From positions 1 to 50,257 of the forward strand of contig NZ_JACORU010000020.1 of assembly GCF_014297445.1 (NCBI RefSeq): a DNA stretch of 50,257 nucleotides. Direction: 5' to 3'. Source of the stretch: Ramlibacter albus (GTDB lineage: Bacteria > Pseudomonadota > Gammaproteobacteria > Burkholderiales > Burkholderiaceae_C). The notes beneath the pieces are model-generated. The model saw only the letters and a program-made list of their open reading frames with translations, did not search any database and was not told the DNA's origin. Position numbers and translations under genes: made by a program. Below, piece by piece: positions 23,633 to 33,278 of this stretch (within the stretch, counting starts at the first letter, position 1; every line of letters begins with the position of its first letter).

Positions 23633-24814
23633 ATGGAAGACATCGTCATCGTTTCCGCCGTCCGCACCGCAGTCGGCAAGTTCGGCGGCTCGCTCGCCAA
23701 GATCCCGGCCACCGAGCTGGGGTCCATCGTCATCAAGGAAGCGCTCGCGCGCGCCAAGGTGGACCCGGCGCAGGTCGGTGAGGTCATCATGGGCCAGGTG
23801 CTCGCCGCCGGCGCGGGCCAGAACCCCGCGCGCCAGGCGTCGCTGAAGGCGGGCCTGCCCAAGGAAGTGCCGGCGCTCACCATCAACGCCGTGTGCGGCT
23901 CCGGCCTGAAGGCCGTGATGCTGGCCGCGCAGGCCATCGCCTGGGGCGACAGCGAGATCGTCGTTGCGGGCGGCCAGGAGAACATGTCCGCCGCGCCGCA
24001 CGTGCTGATGAACAGCCGCGACGGCCAGCGCATGGGCGACTGGAAGATGCAGGACACGATGATCGTCGACGGCCTGTGGGACGTGTACAACCAGTACCAC
24101 ATGGGCGTGACGGCCGAGAACGTGGCCAAGGCGCACGACATCTCCCGCGACAAGCAGGACGCGCTGGCGCTGGGCAGCCAGCAGAAGGCCGCCGCCGCGC
24201 AGGAAGCCGGCAAGTTCAAGGACGAGATCGTCCCCGTGACCATCCCGCAGAAGAAGGGCGACCCGGTCGTCTTCAACAGCGACGAGTTCATCAACAAGAA
24301 GACCAGCGCCGAAGCGCTGGCCGGGCTGCGCCCCGCCTTCGACAAGGCCGGCACCGTGACGGCCGGCAACGCCTCCGGCCTGAACGACGGCGCCGCCGCA
24401 GTGGTGCTGATGAGCGCCAAGAAGGCCGCCGCGCTGGGCATCCGCCCGCTCGCGAAGATCAAGGCTTTCGGCACGAGCGGCCTCGACCCCGCCACCATGG
24501 GCATGGGCCCGGTGCCCGCCACGCGCAAGGTGCTGGAGCGCGCCGGCTGGAAGGCGAGCGACGTCGACCTGTTCGAGCTGAACGAGGCTTTCGCCGCGCA
24601 GGCCTGCGCCGTCAACAAGGAGCTGGGCATCGACGCCGCCAAGGTGAACGTCAACGGCGGCGCCATCGCCATCGGGCACCCGATCGGTGCGTCCGGCGCG
24701 CGCATCCTGGTGACGCTGCTGCACGAGATGCAGCGCCGCGAGGCGAAGAAGGGCGTGGCCGCCCTGTGCATCGGCGGCGGCATGGGGGTTTCCCTCGCCG
24801 TGGAACGCGTCTGA
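23633..24814 (+). CDS. phaA: acetyl-CoA C-acetyltransferase (beta-ketothiolase)
   Basis: Condenses two acetyl-CoA to acetoacetyl-CoA, the first step of PHB synthesis; 393 aa. The nucleophile is C88 (NAVCGSGLKAV), with H349 (GGAIAIGHPIGASGARI) and C379 (ALCIGGGMG) completing the thiolase active site. AAGGAG precedes the ATG. It sits between phaC and phaB, so the biosynthetic role is firm, although the enzyme also works in reverse in beta-oxidation. Confidence 0.96.
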   Translation: MEDIVIVSAVRTAVGKFGGSLAKIPATELGSIVIKEALARAKVDPAQVGEVIMGQVLAAGAGQNPARQASLKAGLPKEVPALTINAVCGSGLKAVMLAAQAIAWGDSEIVVAGGQENMSAAPHVLMNSRDGQRMGDWKMQDTMIVDGLWDVYNQYHMGVTAENVAKAHDISRDKQDALALGSQQKAAAAQEAGKFKDEIVPVTIPQKKGDPVVFNSDEFINKKTSAEALAGLRPAFDKAGTVTAGNASGLNDGAAAVVLMSAKKAAALGIRPLAKIKAFGTSGLDPATMGMGPVPATRKVLERAGWKASDVDLFELNEAFAAQACAVNKELGIDAAKVNVNGGAIAIGHPIGASGARILVTLLHEMQRREAKKGVAALCIGGGMGVSLAVERV

Positions 24815-24848
24815 CGCGTATAAAAGCAAGGTTCAAAAGGAGACTCAC

Positions 24849-25586
24849 ATGAGCAAGAAGATCGCATACGTCACCGGTGGCATGGGCGGCATCGGCACGG
24901 CCATCTGCCAGCGCCTGCACAAGGACGGCTTCACCGTCATCGCGGGCTGCGGCCCCACGCGCGACTACAACAAGTGGCTGGGCGAGCAGAAGGAGCTGGG
25001 CTACACGTTCCACGCGTCCGTGGGCAACGTCGCCGAGTGGGAGTCCACCGTCGAGGCGTTCGCCAAGGCGAAAAAGGAGCACGGCCCCATCGACGTGCTG
25101 GTGAACAACGCCGGCATCACGCGCGACCGCATGTTCCTGAAGATGACGCCCGACGACTGGAAGGCGGTGATCGACACCAACCTGAACTCCATGTTCAACG
25201 TGACCAAGCAGGTCGTGCCGGAGATGGTGGAAAAGGGCTGGGGCCGCATCATCCAGATCAGCTCGGTCAACGGCGAGAAGGGCCAGGCGGGCCAGACCAA
25301 CTACTCCGCCGCCAAGGCCGGCATGCACGGCTTCACGATGGCGCTGGCGCAGGAGCTGGCCAGCAAGGGCGTGACGGTCAACACGGTGAGCCCGGGCTAC
25401 ATCGGCACCGACATGGTCAAGGCGATCCGCCAGGACGTGCAGGACAAGATCGTGGCGACCATCCCCGTCAAGCGCTTCGGCGAGCCCAGCGAGATCGCAT
25501 CGATCATCTCGTGGCTGGCGGGTGAAGAGAGCGGCTATTCCACCGGCGCGGACTTCTCCGTCAACGGCGGTTTGCACATGGGTTGA
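24849..25586 (+). CDS. phaB: acetoacetyl-CoA reductase
   Basis: NADPH-dependent short-chain dehydrogenase, 245 aa, that makes (R)-3-hydroxybutyryl-CoA for the synthase. The cofactor motif is TGGMGGIGTAIC near the N-terminus, NNAG follows, and the catalytic residues are S139, Y152 and K156 (SSVNGEKGQAGQTNYSAAKAG). Length and spacing match the Cupriavidus enzyme closely. It has its own AAAAGGAG site and is the last gene before a strong terminator. Confidence 0.96.
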   Translation: MSKKIAYVTGGMGGIGTAICQRLHKDGFTVIAGCGPTRDYNKWLGEQKELGYTFHASVGNVAEWESTVEAFAKAKKEHGPIDVLVNNAGITRDRMFLKMTPDDWKAVIDTNLNSMFNVTKQVVPEMVEKGWGRIIQISSVNGEKGQAGQTNYSAAKAGMHGFTMALAQELASKGVTVNTVSPGYIGTDMVKAIRQDVQDKIVATIPVKRFGEPSEIASIISWLAGEESGYSTGADFSVNGGLHMG

Positions 25587-25605
25587 GGCTTCGCGCCTCG
25601 CAGGG

Positions 25606-25633
25606 AAAGCCGGCCGTCGTGCCGGCTTTTTTT
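25606..25633 (+). terminator. rho-independent terminator after phaB
   Basis: AAAGCCGGC-CGTCGT-GCCGGC followed by seven T. The 6-bp GC stem (9 bp with A-T pairs) and T-run are a classic intrinsic terminator, 20 bp after the phaB stop. It closes the phaCAB operon and isolates it from the kelch gene. Confidence 0.92.
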
Positions 25634-25683
25634 CTGGCCGAACGGGCTTGCCCGTCGCGGGCCGATGCCTATGCTCATCCGTC

Positions 25684-27531
25684 ATGGAGAGGGGATCGGC
25701 CGCGCGCTGCGCACCCCTTGCGGGGTGGCTGGCCCGGCTCATGCTCGCGTTCCTGTTGCTGGTGCCGCAGGCCTCCGCGGCACCGCCCGGCGCGCCCACG
25801 ATGACGCTCTCCACGCAGGGCACGCGCGTCTCCATCGGCTGGAGCTCGGTCGCGGGCGCCACCGGTTATTGGCTCTACTACGCGCCTTATCCCAGTGCGA
25901 GTGCGATCGGGCGAATCGACGTCGCGACGCTCACGAGCGTCGCCGTCGACCTGCCGCCGGGCGCAGCGTTCTTCGTCGCGATCCGCGCGCGCAACGCGGA
26001 CGGCGAGGGCGCGTTCTCCAACATCGGCAGCTTCGTCATCGCGGGCTCGACACCGGTCGCCACGACCGGCTCGATGGCGCTCAACGCCGGCGACTACTGG
26101 GAGTTCGAGTGGTCGAACACCACCACGTCGGGCAGCAGCAGCGGCGGCACGCGCAACAGCAGCAACGGCACGTTCCGCGCGACGCTGGGCACGGCGACGA
26201 ACATCGGCGGGCGCACGGCGTATCCATTGACGGTGACGGGCGACCCCGGCTCGTACCGGCCGATCTGGACCTACCTGTCCAGCGAGGGCTCGCAACTCCT
26301 CGGCACGCGCGACGGCGCGACCTGGAGCACGGTGATGGGCGACGACGGCGGCGGGTGGAAAGGTGCGGGCTTCTTCGTGTTCTTCCGGCCCGACCTCGCG
26401 CGCACCGCGGCGACCGGCACGTTCACGGGCAACTACCGCAGCACGAGCGCGTGGACCGTGTCGCGTTCGGCGTCCACGGGCGGCTGCAGGTTCTTCTCGG
26501 AGATCGGCGACACCATCTGCGTGAACGACCCGGTGAGCTACTCCGAGACCGAGTACCAGAAGCCCGGCGTCGGCCCCATCGGCTACCGCTACACGGCCTC
26601 GGCGAGCTTTTCCGGCGGCGGCTTCCTGAGCGTGTCGAACGTGAGCAACCTCGTGGAGCTGGTGAAGAGCTCGCGGACCGCGACCGACGGAACGGTGTTC
26701 GCCGGCTCGCCGTACACGCGGCTGCCGGACCTCACCATCGCCACGCTGGTCGCCGGGGCGGGGAGCGTGGGTGGCCGCGTGCTGGTGGCCGGCGGTTTGG
26801 GGACGACCACGCCGTGGGTGCAGTTGTACAACCCCGCCACGAGTTCGTGGAGCGCGACGTCGTCCACTGGCGTGCAGGTGACCGACATCATCGGCGCCAG
26901 CGGCGGCAGGCTGTATGCGCTGGGGGCGTCGTCGCTGCTGGTGTACGACACCGCGCGCAACAACTGGTCCACCGTTGCCACCGCGCCGACGCTGCGCAAC
27001 CCGTGCGGCGCCGCGGCCGTGGCCAGCGGCAAGCTGGTGCTGATCGATTGCCCGGGGACGTCTGTGATGGCGGCTTACGTGTACGACCCTTCCACCGGGC
27101 GCCAGACCGTCGGCATCGGCTATACCTCCACCGTGCTGCGGCCGGGCGTCGCCGCTGTGGGCGACGATGTGTACGTGATCGGCGGCTACACGCAGGGCGC
27201 CATCAGTTCGACCGTGCGGCGCTTCCGCACCTCCGGCAATTTCTGGGAGAACCTGACGGTGCGGCTGCCCACCGCGCGTGACGAGCCGACCGCCGTGGCG
27301 CGCGGGTCGTCGATCTACGTGATGGGCGGCACGTCCAGCTCCAACACGGCCGGCGACGGGCGCCTCGTGGAGATCCTGGACACGGGCAGCATGACCTTCA
27401 GCACCGGGCCCACGATGCCCGAGCCACGTTTCGGTTTCGCGGCCACGGAGCTCGGCGGCGCGATCTACATCGTCGGCGGGCGCGACAGCGGCCAGGCGAT
27501 CCGCGCGTCGGCGTGGGTGCTGCAGCCGTAG
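25684..27531 (+). CDS. secreted fibronectin type III / kelch-repeat protein
   Basis: A 615-aa exported protein. A signal peptide (WLARLMLAFLLLVPQASAAPP, about 15-36) is followed by an Fn3-like domain (PTMTLSTQGTRVSIGWSSVAGATGYWLYYA .. VAIRARNADGEGAFSN, about 37-120). A central Ser/Thr/Gly-rich beta region comes next, and then kelch repeats: LVAGGLGTTTPWVQLYNPATSSW, YALGASS..YDTARNNW, VYVIGGYTQG, IYVMGGTSSS and IYIVGGRDSG. Kelch repeats form a beta-propeller. It probably binds carbohydrate or protein outside the cell. The 40-bp gap to the histidine kinase gene hints at a link, not proven. Confidence 0.82.
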   Translation: MERGSAARCAPLAGWLARLMLAFLLLVPQASAAPPGAPTMTLSTQGTRVSIGWSSVAGATGYWLYYAPYPSASAIGRIDVATLTSVAVDLPPGAAFFVAIRARNADGEGAFSNIGSFVIAGSTPVATTGSMALNAGDYWEFEWSNTTTSGSSSGGTRNSSNGTFRATLGTATNIGGRTAYPLTVTGDPGSYRPIWTYLSSEGSQLLGTRDGATWSTVMGDDGGGWKGAGFFVFFRPDLARTAATGTFTGNYRSTSAWTVSRSASTGGCRFFSEIGDTICVNDPVSYSETEYQKPGVGPIGYRYTASASFSGGGFLSVSNVSNLVELVKSSRTATDGTVFAGSPYTRLPDLTIATLVAGAGSVGGRVLVAGGLGTTTPWVQLYNPATSSWSATSSTGVQVTDIIGASGGRLYALGASSLLVYDTARNNWSTVATAPTLRNPCGAAAVASGKLVLIDCPGTSVMAAYVYDPSTGRQTVGIGYTSTVLRPGVAAVGDDVYVIGGYTQGAISSTVRRFRTSGNFWENLTVRLPTARDEPTAVARGSSIYVMGGTSSSNTAGDGRLVEILDTGSMTFSTGPTMPEPRFGFAATELGGAIYIVGGRDSGQAIRASAWVLQP

Positions 27532-27571
27532 TGTCCAAGTTTCCTCCACAGTTGCGCGCTAGCATCCGCCG

Positions 27572-29128
27572 ATGCGCCTGCGCATCGTCCACCAACTCGC
27601 GCTGCTGCTCGCCGGCATCGCGCTGCTGTCCACGGCCGCCGTCGGCGCGCTCGTGGCGTGGAACCTGCGCGCGGGGTTTTCGGATTACCTGAAGAGCCGG
27701 GACCAGCAGCAGCTGGAGCGGTTTGCGCAGGTGGTGGCCGATCGCGTGGATGCCGGCAGCTTGACCGCCGGCAAACCGCTGCAGATGCGCGAGCTGATGG
27801 ACGAATTCCTGCATCGGGACGGGCAGGCGCCGCCGCCAGGCTCGCGTGCGCAGGGGCGGCCGCCACGCGGGCCGGAAGCGCCATCCGATGCACCCGGCGA
27901 GCAGGGCGGGCCGCCGCAAGGCGGTTCGTACGGCGAAGGACGCCCTCCGCGCGGCGCCGACCCGGAAGGCCGGCCGCCACTGCGAGGCGGACCCGGTGCG
28001 CGGCCGCCGCGGCAGGGCCCGCCCGGCGGCCTGCCGCAACGCATCCAGGTGGTGGACCTGCAAGGCACGCGACTGGGCGGCCCGCCGTTTCCGCAAGGCC
28101 GCGAAGTGCTCGAGCAAGCCGTGCGCATCAACGGGCAGCCGGTCGCGTACGTGCGCATGCTGCCTAGCGAACAGCTGCAGGCCGTCGATGCAAGATTCCT
28201 GCAGCGCCAATACGCGGGGCTCGCAGGCGCACTCGCCGTGACGCTGCTGCTGGCGGTGGCACTGGCAGCGATCGCCGCGCGGTGGCTCGGCGCCCCGCTC
28301 GCGAAAGTGCAAGCAGCCACGCACCGCATCGCGCACGGCGAGCTGGACGTGATGGTCCCCGAGAGCGGCTCGCGCGAGATGGCGGCGCTGATCGCCGACG
28401 TCAACCGCATGGCGGCGTCGCTGAACCAGCTGGAGGGCGCGCGCAGGCGCTGGATCGCGCAGATGTCGCACGAGCTGCGCACGCCGCTGTCGGTGCTGCT
28501 CGGCGAGCTGGAATCGGTGCAGGACGGCGCGCGCGAAGCGAATGCCCAGACGATCGCGAGCCTGCGCGACGAAGTGCTGCAACTCGTGCGGCTGGTGAAC
28601 GACCTGCACACACTGTCGATGGCCGACCTGCGTGCGCTGCCCTGCGAATTCGTGGACGGCGACGTGGGCAGCGCGCTCCAGCGCGCGGCGGCGCGCATGG
28701 AGCCGCGGCTGCGTCAGGCCGGCCTGTCGCTCGCGGTGACGCCCGGTCCGCAAGCCACCGCCTGCTGGGACTTCGGCCGCATCGCGCAGCTGCTGACCAA
28801 CCTGCTGGAGAACAGCCTGCGGTACACGGATGCACCGGGGCGCGTGGACGTGCATTGGGATACCGTGGGGCGCGACGTCGTGCTGCGCGTGGACGACAGC
28901 CCGCCGGGCGTCGAGCCTTCGCAATTCGCGCAGCTCTTCGAGCCGCTGTACCGCGCCGACGAAGCGCGCCAGCGCGTCAAGGGCGCTTCCGGCGGCAGCG
29001 GGCTGGGGCTCGCCATCTGCAAGGCGATTGTGGAGGCGCACGGGGGCAGCATCATCGCGATGGCGTCGCCGTTGGGCGGCCTGCGCATCGAGGCGCGGCT
29101 GCCATTGAACGCGCATGGGGACGCATGA
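27572..29128 (+). CDS. sensor histidine kinase, BaeS-like
   Basis: A 518-aa membrane kinase. TM1 is at about 9-30, TM2 at about 213-236, then HAMP, the dimerisation helix with phosphoacceptor H300 (MSHELRTPLS), and an ATPase domain (LLENSLRYTDAPGRV, DDSPPGV, SGLGLAICKAI). The extracytoplasmic part contains an unusual Pro/Gly/Arg-rich stretch (about 82-153) with little predicted structure, between two more ordered parts. It phosphorylates the response regulator encoded next, whose frame overlaps. The signal is not known; BaeS responds to envelope stress. Confidence 0.9.
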   Translation: MRLRIVHQLALLLAGIALLSTAAVGALVAWNLRAGFSDYLKSRDQQQLERFAQVVADRVDAGSLTAGKPLQMRELMDEFLHRDGQAPPPGSRAQGRPPRGPEAPSDAPGEQGGPPQGGSYGEGRPPRGADPEGRPPLRGGPGARPPRQGPPGGLPQRIQVVDLQGTRLGGPPFPQGREVLEQAVRINGQPVAYVRMLPSEQLQAVDARFLQRQYAGLAGALAVTLLLAVALAAIAARWLGAPLAKVQAATHRIAHGELDVMVPESGSREMAALIADVNRMAASLNQLEGARRRWIAQMSHELRTPLSVLLGELESVQDGAREANAQTIASLRDEVLQLVRLVNDLHTLSMADLRALPCEFVDGDVGSALQRAAARMEPRLRQAGLSLAVTPGPQATACWDFGRIAQLLTNLLENSLRYTDAPGRVDVHWDTVGRDVVLRVDDSPPGVEPSQFAQLFEPLYRADEARQRVKGASGGSGLGLAICKAIVEAHGGSIIAMASPLGGLRIEARLPLNAHGDA

Positions 29129-29160
29129 ACGCTCACGCCGACGCCATGAAAGGATCGCCG

Positions 29161-29865
29161 ATGACCGACGCACCACGCCGCATCCTCGTCGTCGAAGACG
29201 ACGGCAAGATCGCCGACATGCTGGCCAACTACCTGCGCGCGCAAGGCTACGTGCCGGAGGTGGTGTCCAACGGCTTGCAGGTGGCGCCCGAGGTGCGCCG
29301 CAACGAACCCTCGCTCGTTCTGCTCGACCTGATGCTCCCCGGCAAGGACGGCATCGAGGTGTGCCGCGAAGTGCGCGCCTTCAGCTCCGTGCCGATCATC
29401 ATGCTCACCGCGCGCATCGACGAGATCGACCGGCTGCTCGGGCTGGAAACCGGCGCGGACGACTACGTGTGCAAGCCTTTCAGCCCCCGCGAGGTGGTGG
29501 CGCGCATCCGCGCCCAGCTGCGGCGCGCGGAAGGCCGGCTCGGCCCCGCCCCGCCGTCGCATGGGTTCCACATCGACGAGGACGCGCAGCGCATCGCGTG
29601 GCAGGACCACTGGTTGCCGCTCACGCCGGTGGAGTTCCGGTTGCTTCGCCAACTGGTGCAGCGCCCCGGCCACGTGTACTCGCGCGATGCGCTGCTGCGC
29701 ACCGTGCACGACGAATTGCGCGACACGACCGACCGCGCGATCGACAGCCACGTGAAGAACCTGCGCCGCAAGATCGCGAAGGTGCGGCCGCAGGGCTCGG
29801 CCATCGCTTCGGTCTACGGCCTGGGCTACCGCTTCGATCCGGAAGACGAGTCAAGCGTGAACTAG
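29161..29865 (+). CDS. response regulator, OmpR/BaeR type
   Basis: A 234-aa transcription factor. The receiver domain has the acidic pocket E12-D13-D14, phosphoacceptor D56 (LLDLMLPGKDG), the LTA Thr and the K in CKPFSP. The DNA-binding winged helix spans about 140-230 (LTPVEFRLLRQLVQRPGHVYSRDALL .. SHVKNLRRKI .. VYGLGYRF). AAAGGATCGCCG before ATG 29161 supports this start, while an ATG at 29125 overlapping the kinase stop (ATGA) would add 12 residues. It is the partner of the kinase upstream. Confidence 0.92.
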   Translation: MTDAPRRILVVEDDGKIADMLANYLRAQGYVPEVVSNGLQVAPEVRRNEPSLVLLDLMLPGKDGIEVCREVRAFSSVPIIMLTARIDEIDRLLGLETGADDYVCKPFSPREVVARIRAQLRRAEGRLGPAPPSHGFHIDEDAQRIAWQDHWLPLTPVEFRLLRQLVQRPGHVYSRDALLRTVHDELRDTTDRAIDSHVKNLRRKIAKVRPQGSAIASVYGLGYRFDPEDESSVN

Positions 29866-29934
29866 CGCACACGGCGTCCATCGTTCCTCCATATTGGGCC
29901 CGAAAAATGGCCCTCACGTTCCAAGGAGGGACCG

Positions 29935-31260
29935 ATGAAGACCCCGATCCGCCAATCCGCCGCACTCGCCCTCGTCGCCACGCTCGCCGCCTGCGGCGGG
30001 GGCGGTGACGCCGCGCCCACCGCGCTTGCCGCCGCGCCCGCGCCGGCTGCGGCCACGACTGCAAACCCCGCAACGGCGCCCACGACGGCGCCCACGACCA
30101 CGACCACGACCACGACCGCGATCGCTACCGCAACCACGACCGCTGCGGCACCCGCCGCCCCAACCGCCGGAACAACTTCGCCTGCGACGCCCGCGCCGCT
30201 TGCCCTCTCCGCCGCGGCCGCCGCATACCTCAACCTCGACATCGCCAACCTCGCCAACTACACGCCCCAACTCCCGGCGTACTACGACGCGCAGGTCGCC
30301 GGCACCGACAACACCCCGCCGACCAACCCGTCCTCCAACGCGGTCGCCACGCTCGGCCGCGTGCTGTTCCACGACAAGCGCCTGAGCATCAACAACACCG
30401 TGGCCTGCGCCTCGTGCCACCAACAGGCGCTGGGCTTCTCCGATTCGAAGCGCTTCAGCACCGGCTTCTCCGGCAACGCGTTCACGACGGCGCACTCCAT
30501 GCGCATCGGCAACGTGCGCTATTTCGACCCCGGCACCATGTTCTGGGACCGGCGCGCCGCCACGCTCGAAGCGCAGGCCACGCAGCCGATCCAGAACGCG
30601 GTGGAGATGGGCTTCGATGCGGCCAACGGCGGCCTGCCTGCTCTTTTCACGAAGATGCGCTCGCTGCCGTACTACGCGGAGCTCTTCACGCTCGCCTTCG
30701 GCGACGCGACCATCAACGAGGACCGCGTGCAGCGCGCGCTCGCGCAGTTCCAGCGTGCGATGGTGTCCACCAACAGCCGCTGGGACACGGGCTTTGCGCA
30801 GGTGTTCAACCCCGCGCAACAGAACCGCGGCCTGAACAACGACCTGCCCAACTTCACCGCGCAGGAGAACCGCGGCCGGCAGATCTTCATGGGCAACAAC
30901 ACCAACTGCTCCGCGTGCCACGTGCCGCCGACCTTCGCGCTCGCGGCCAACTCGCGCAGCAACGGCCTGGACGCGGGCGAGACCACGGTGTTCAAGTCAC
31001 CGTCATTGAAGAACGTCGGGCTGTCGTCCAACTTCATGCACGACGGCCGCTTCTCGTCGCTGGAGCAGGTGGTGGAGCACTACAACAGCGGCGTGCAGGA
31101 CGGGCCCGCGCTCGACAACCGCCTGCGCGGGCCGGGGGGCCAGCCGCGCAGGCTGAACCTCACCGACGCGGACAAGGCGGCGCTGGTGGCTTTCCTGCGC
31201 ACGCTCAGCGACCCGGTGCTGACGGCGGACCCGCGGTTCTCGGACCCCTTCCGCCAGTGA
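29935..31260 (+). CDS. di-haem cytochrome c peroxidase (MauG/CCP family) lipoprotein
   Basis: A 441-aa exported protein. The lipobox LAAC near residue 20 marks a lipoprotein, followed by an Ala/Thr/Pro linker (about 27-88) with eight consecutive Thr. The two c-haem sites are CASCH at 158-162 and CSACH at 325-329, in the order typical of bacterial CCP/MauG. Family members reduce H2O2 or perform oxidations on proteins or small molecules in the periplasm. AAGGAGG precedes the ATG. It lies 69 bp after the response regulator and may be a target of it. Confidence 0.9.
   Translation: MKTPIRQSAALALVATLAACGGGGDAAPTALAAAPAPAAATTANPATAPTTAPTTTTTTTTAIATATTTAAAPAAPTAGTTSPATPAPLALSAAAAAYLNLDIANLANYTPQLPAYYDAQVAGTDNTPPTNPSSNAVATLGRVLFHDKRLSINNTVACASCHQQALGFSDSKRFSTGFSGNAFTTAHSMRIGNVRYFDPGTMFWDRRAATLEAQATQPIQNAVEMGFDAANGGLPALFTKMRSLPYYAELFTLAFGDATINEDRVQRALAQFQRAMVSTNSRWDTGFAQVFNPAQQNRGLNNDLPNFTAQENRGRQIFMGNNTNCSACHVPPTFALAANSRSNGLDAGETTVFKSPSLKNVGLSSNFMHDGRFSSLEQVVEHYNSGVQDGPALDNRLRGPGGQPRRLNLTDADKAALVAFLRTLSDPVLTADPRFSDPFRQ
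30093..30116 (+). repeat. in-frame CACGAC hexanucleotide microsatellite
   Basis: Four perfect tandem copies of CACGAC inside the peroxidase linker. They encode Thr residues 54-61, so gain or loss of a unit would change linker length by two residues without a frameshift. Confidence 0.75.
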
Positions 31261-31266
31261 CGATGA

Positions 31267-31677
31267 TCACTGCTCGGTAACGAGGTCCTCGATCACCAGC
31301 CTGCGGTACTTCTGCCCGAAGGAGATCGGCAAGCCCTTGAGCACCTCCATGTAGTGCTCGGTCTCCTTGGGCGAAGGCGACTTGATCATCACGCCGTGGT
31401 GCCCTTCGCGCGCGAGGTCGACGAAGTGCCGCACCGTGGCGGCCTCGGTGCCGATGGAGGGCATCGAGTCCTCATCGCCGGCCGTGGCGGCCAGCTCGCC
31501 CAGCACGCAGGCGGGGGTGAGGTAGAGGATTTCCTCGCCGTTGTTGCCGTCCGCCATCAGGCGCCGCTCCGCTTCGCGGGCGTCCTGCTCGGTGGGGAAC
31601 ATCAGCACCATGTACCCGGTGGGGTAGAACACGCCGCGCAGGGTGGTCATGCCCGATTCGAGGTGGAAGGGTTTCAT
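31267..31677 (-). CDS. hypothetical protein, tandem paralogue 2
   Basis: A 136-aa cytoplasmic protein that I do not recognise. It shares a clear pattern with the neighbour at 31744: MKxFHL, GVFYPxGYxxLMFxxEQDARxA, GxxGEEIxxLTPA, GHHxxMIxxPxxxETxHxMxVLxGxxISxGQKYR. Many short conserved blocks point to a compact alpha/beta fold. AAGGAGG lies before the ATG inside a hairpin (see 31681-31709). It is convergent with the peroxidase, 6 bp away. A regulatory or metal/nucleotide-binding role cannot be told from sequence. Confidence 0.75.
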   Translation of the reverse strand: MKPFHLESGMTTLRGVFYPTGYMVLMFPTEQDAREAERRLMADGNNGEEILYLTPACVLGELAATAGDEDSMPSIGTEAATVRHFVDLAREGHHGVMIKSPSPKETEHYMEVLKGLPISFGQKYRRLVIEDLVTEQ

Positions 31678-31680
31678 GTC

Positions 31681-31709
31681 GCCTCCTTGGAGGCACGGGG
31701 GTGCCCCCG
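31681..31709 (-). promoter_or_regulatory. double hairpin with the Shine-Dalgarno in its stem
   Basis: On the minus strand CGGGGG-CA-CCCCCG is followed by GCCTCC-AA-GGAGGC, then GAC and the ATG of the 136-aa gene. The GGAGG ribosome-binding sequence is the right arm of the second stem. Folding of the leader would hide it, so translation may depend on temperature, an RNA-binding protein or translation read-in from the upstream paralogue. Confidence 0.6.
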
Positions 31710-31743
31710 CCGCAAGCTTGGGCCTGCGCGGCCGCGCTGTGCG

Positions 31744-32175
31744 TCAGACAACGCTGATACTTGTTTCTTTCCCGGCGAGGTGCTCGATGGATACGGGGCG
31801 GTACTTCTGCCCGTACGAGATGCGCGCGCCCTGCAGCACCTGCATGATGTGGCTGGTTTCGTGCCCGGTGGGCGCGTAGATCATGAGGGCGTGATGGCCG
31901 AGCTGCGCCAGCTGCAGGAAGCGTTGCACGCGGTGCATCTCCTGCGACGTGGGCTGGGCATGCGGGGCGAGGTGCCCGTCGGCGCGGGTCAGCTCATCAT
32001 GGATCTGCGCCGGCGTGAGCAGCGCGATCTCCTCGCCGTCGTAGCCGTCGCCGACCAGCAGGGCCGCCGCGTCGCGTGCATCCTGTTCGCTGGCGAACAT
32101 CAGGAAGATGTACCCCACGGGGTAGAAGACGCCGCCGTACGACAGCATGGCTGGCTGCAGGTGGAAGGCTTTCAT
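31744..32175 (-). CDS. hypothetical protein, tandem paralogue 1
   Basis: A 143-aa cytoplasmic protein, paralogous to the gene at 31267 (shared GVFYPxGY, EQDARxA, GEEI, LTPA, GHHxxMI, GQKYRP blocks). The middle segment differs in length and sequence. It is the upstream gene of the pair on the minus strand and divergent from dusA. The start at MKAFHL is fixed by agreement with the paralogue. Function is unknown; duplication and divergence suggest two related ligands or partners. Confidence 0.78.
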   Translation of the reverse strand: MKAFHLQPAMLSYGGVFYPVGYIFLMFASEQDARDAAALLVGDGYDGEEIALLTPAQIHDELTRADGHLAPHAQPTSQEMHRVQRFLQLAQLGHHALMIYAPTGHETSHIMQVLQGARISYGQKYRPVSIEHLAGKETSISVV

Positions 32176-32256
32176 CGACACCTCAAGGATGGGCTTCGCG
32201 CGGCCATTGTCAACGGCGGCCGGACCGAAGGTTAAAGTGTTCGTGTGAGTTTTTGC

Positions 32257-33243
<987 letters not shown>

Positions 33244-33278
33244 ACTTAAACTATCTAGGCTTCACCAAAGCGGCCCAC

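Noticed and set aside
21874..24867. A 997-aa open frame antisense to phaC-phaA
   Set aside because: No start signal or family motif; it exists only because stop codons are rare opposite GC-rich genes.
29896..29913. GGGCC..GGCCC hairpin before the peroxidase gene as a terminator
   Set aside because: The stem is only 5 bp and no T-run follows.
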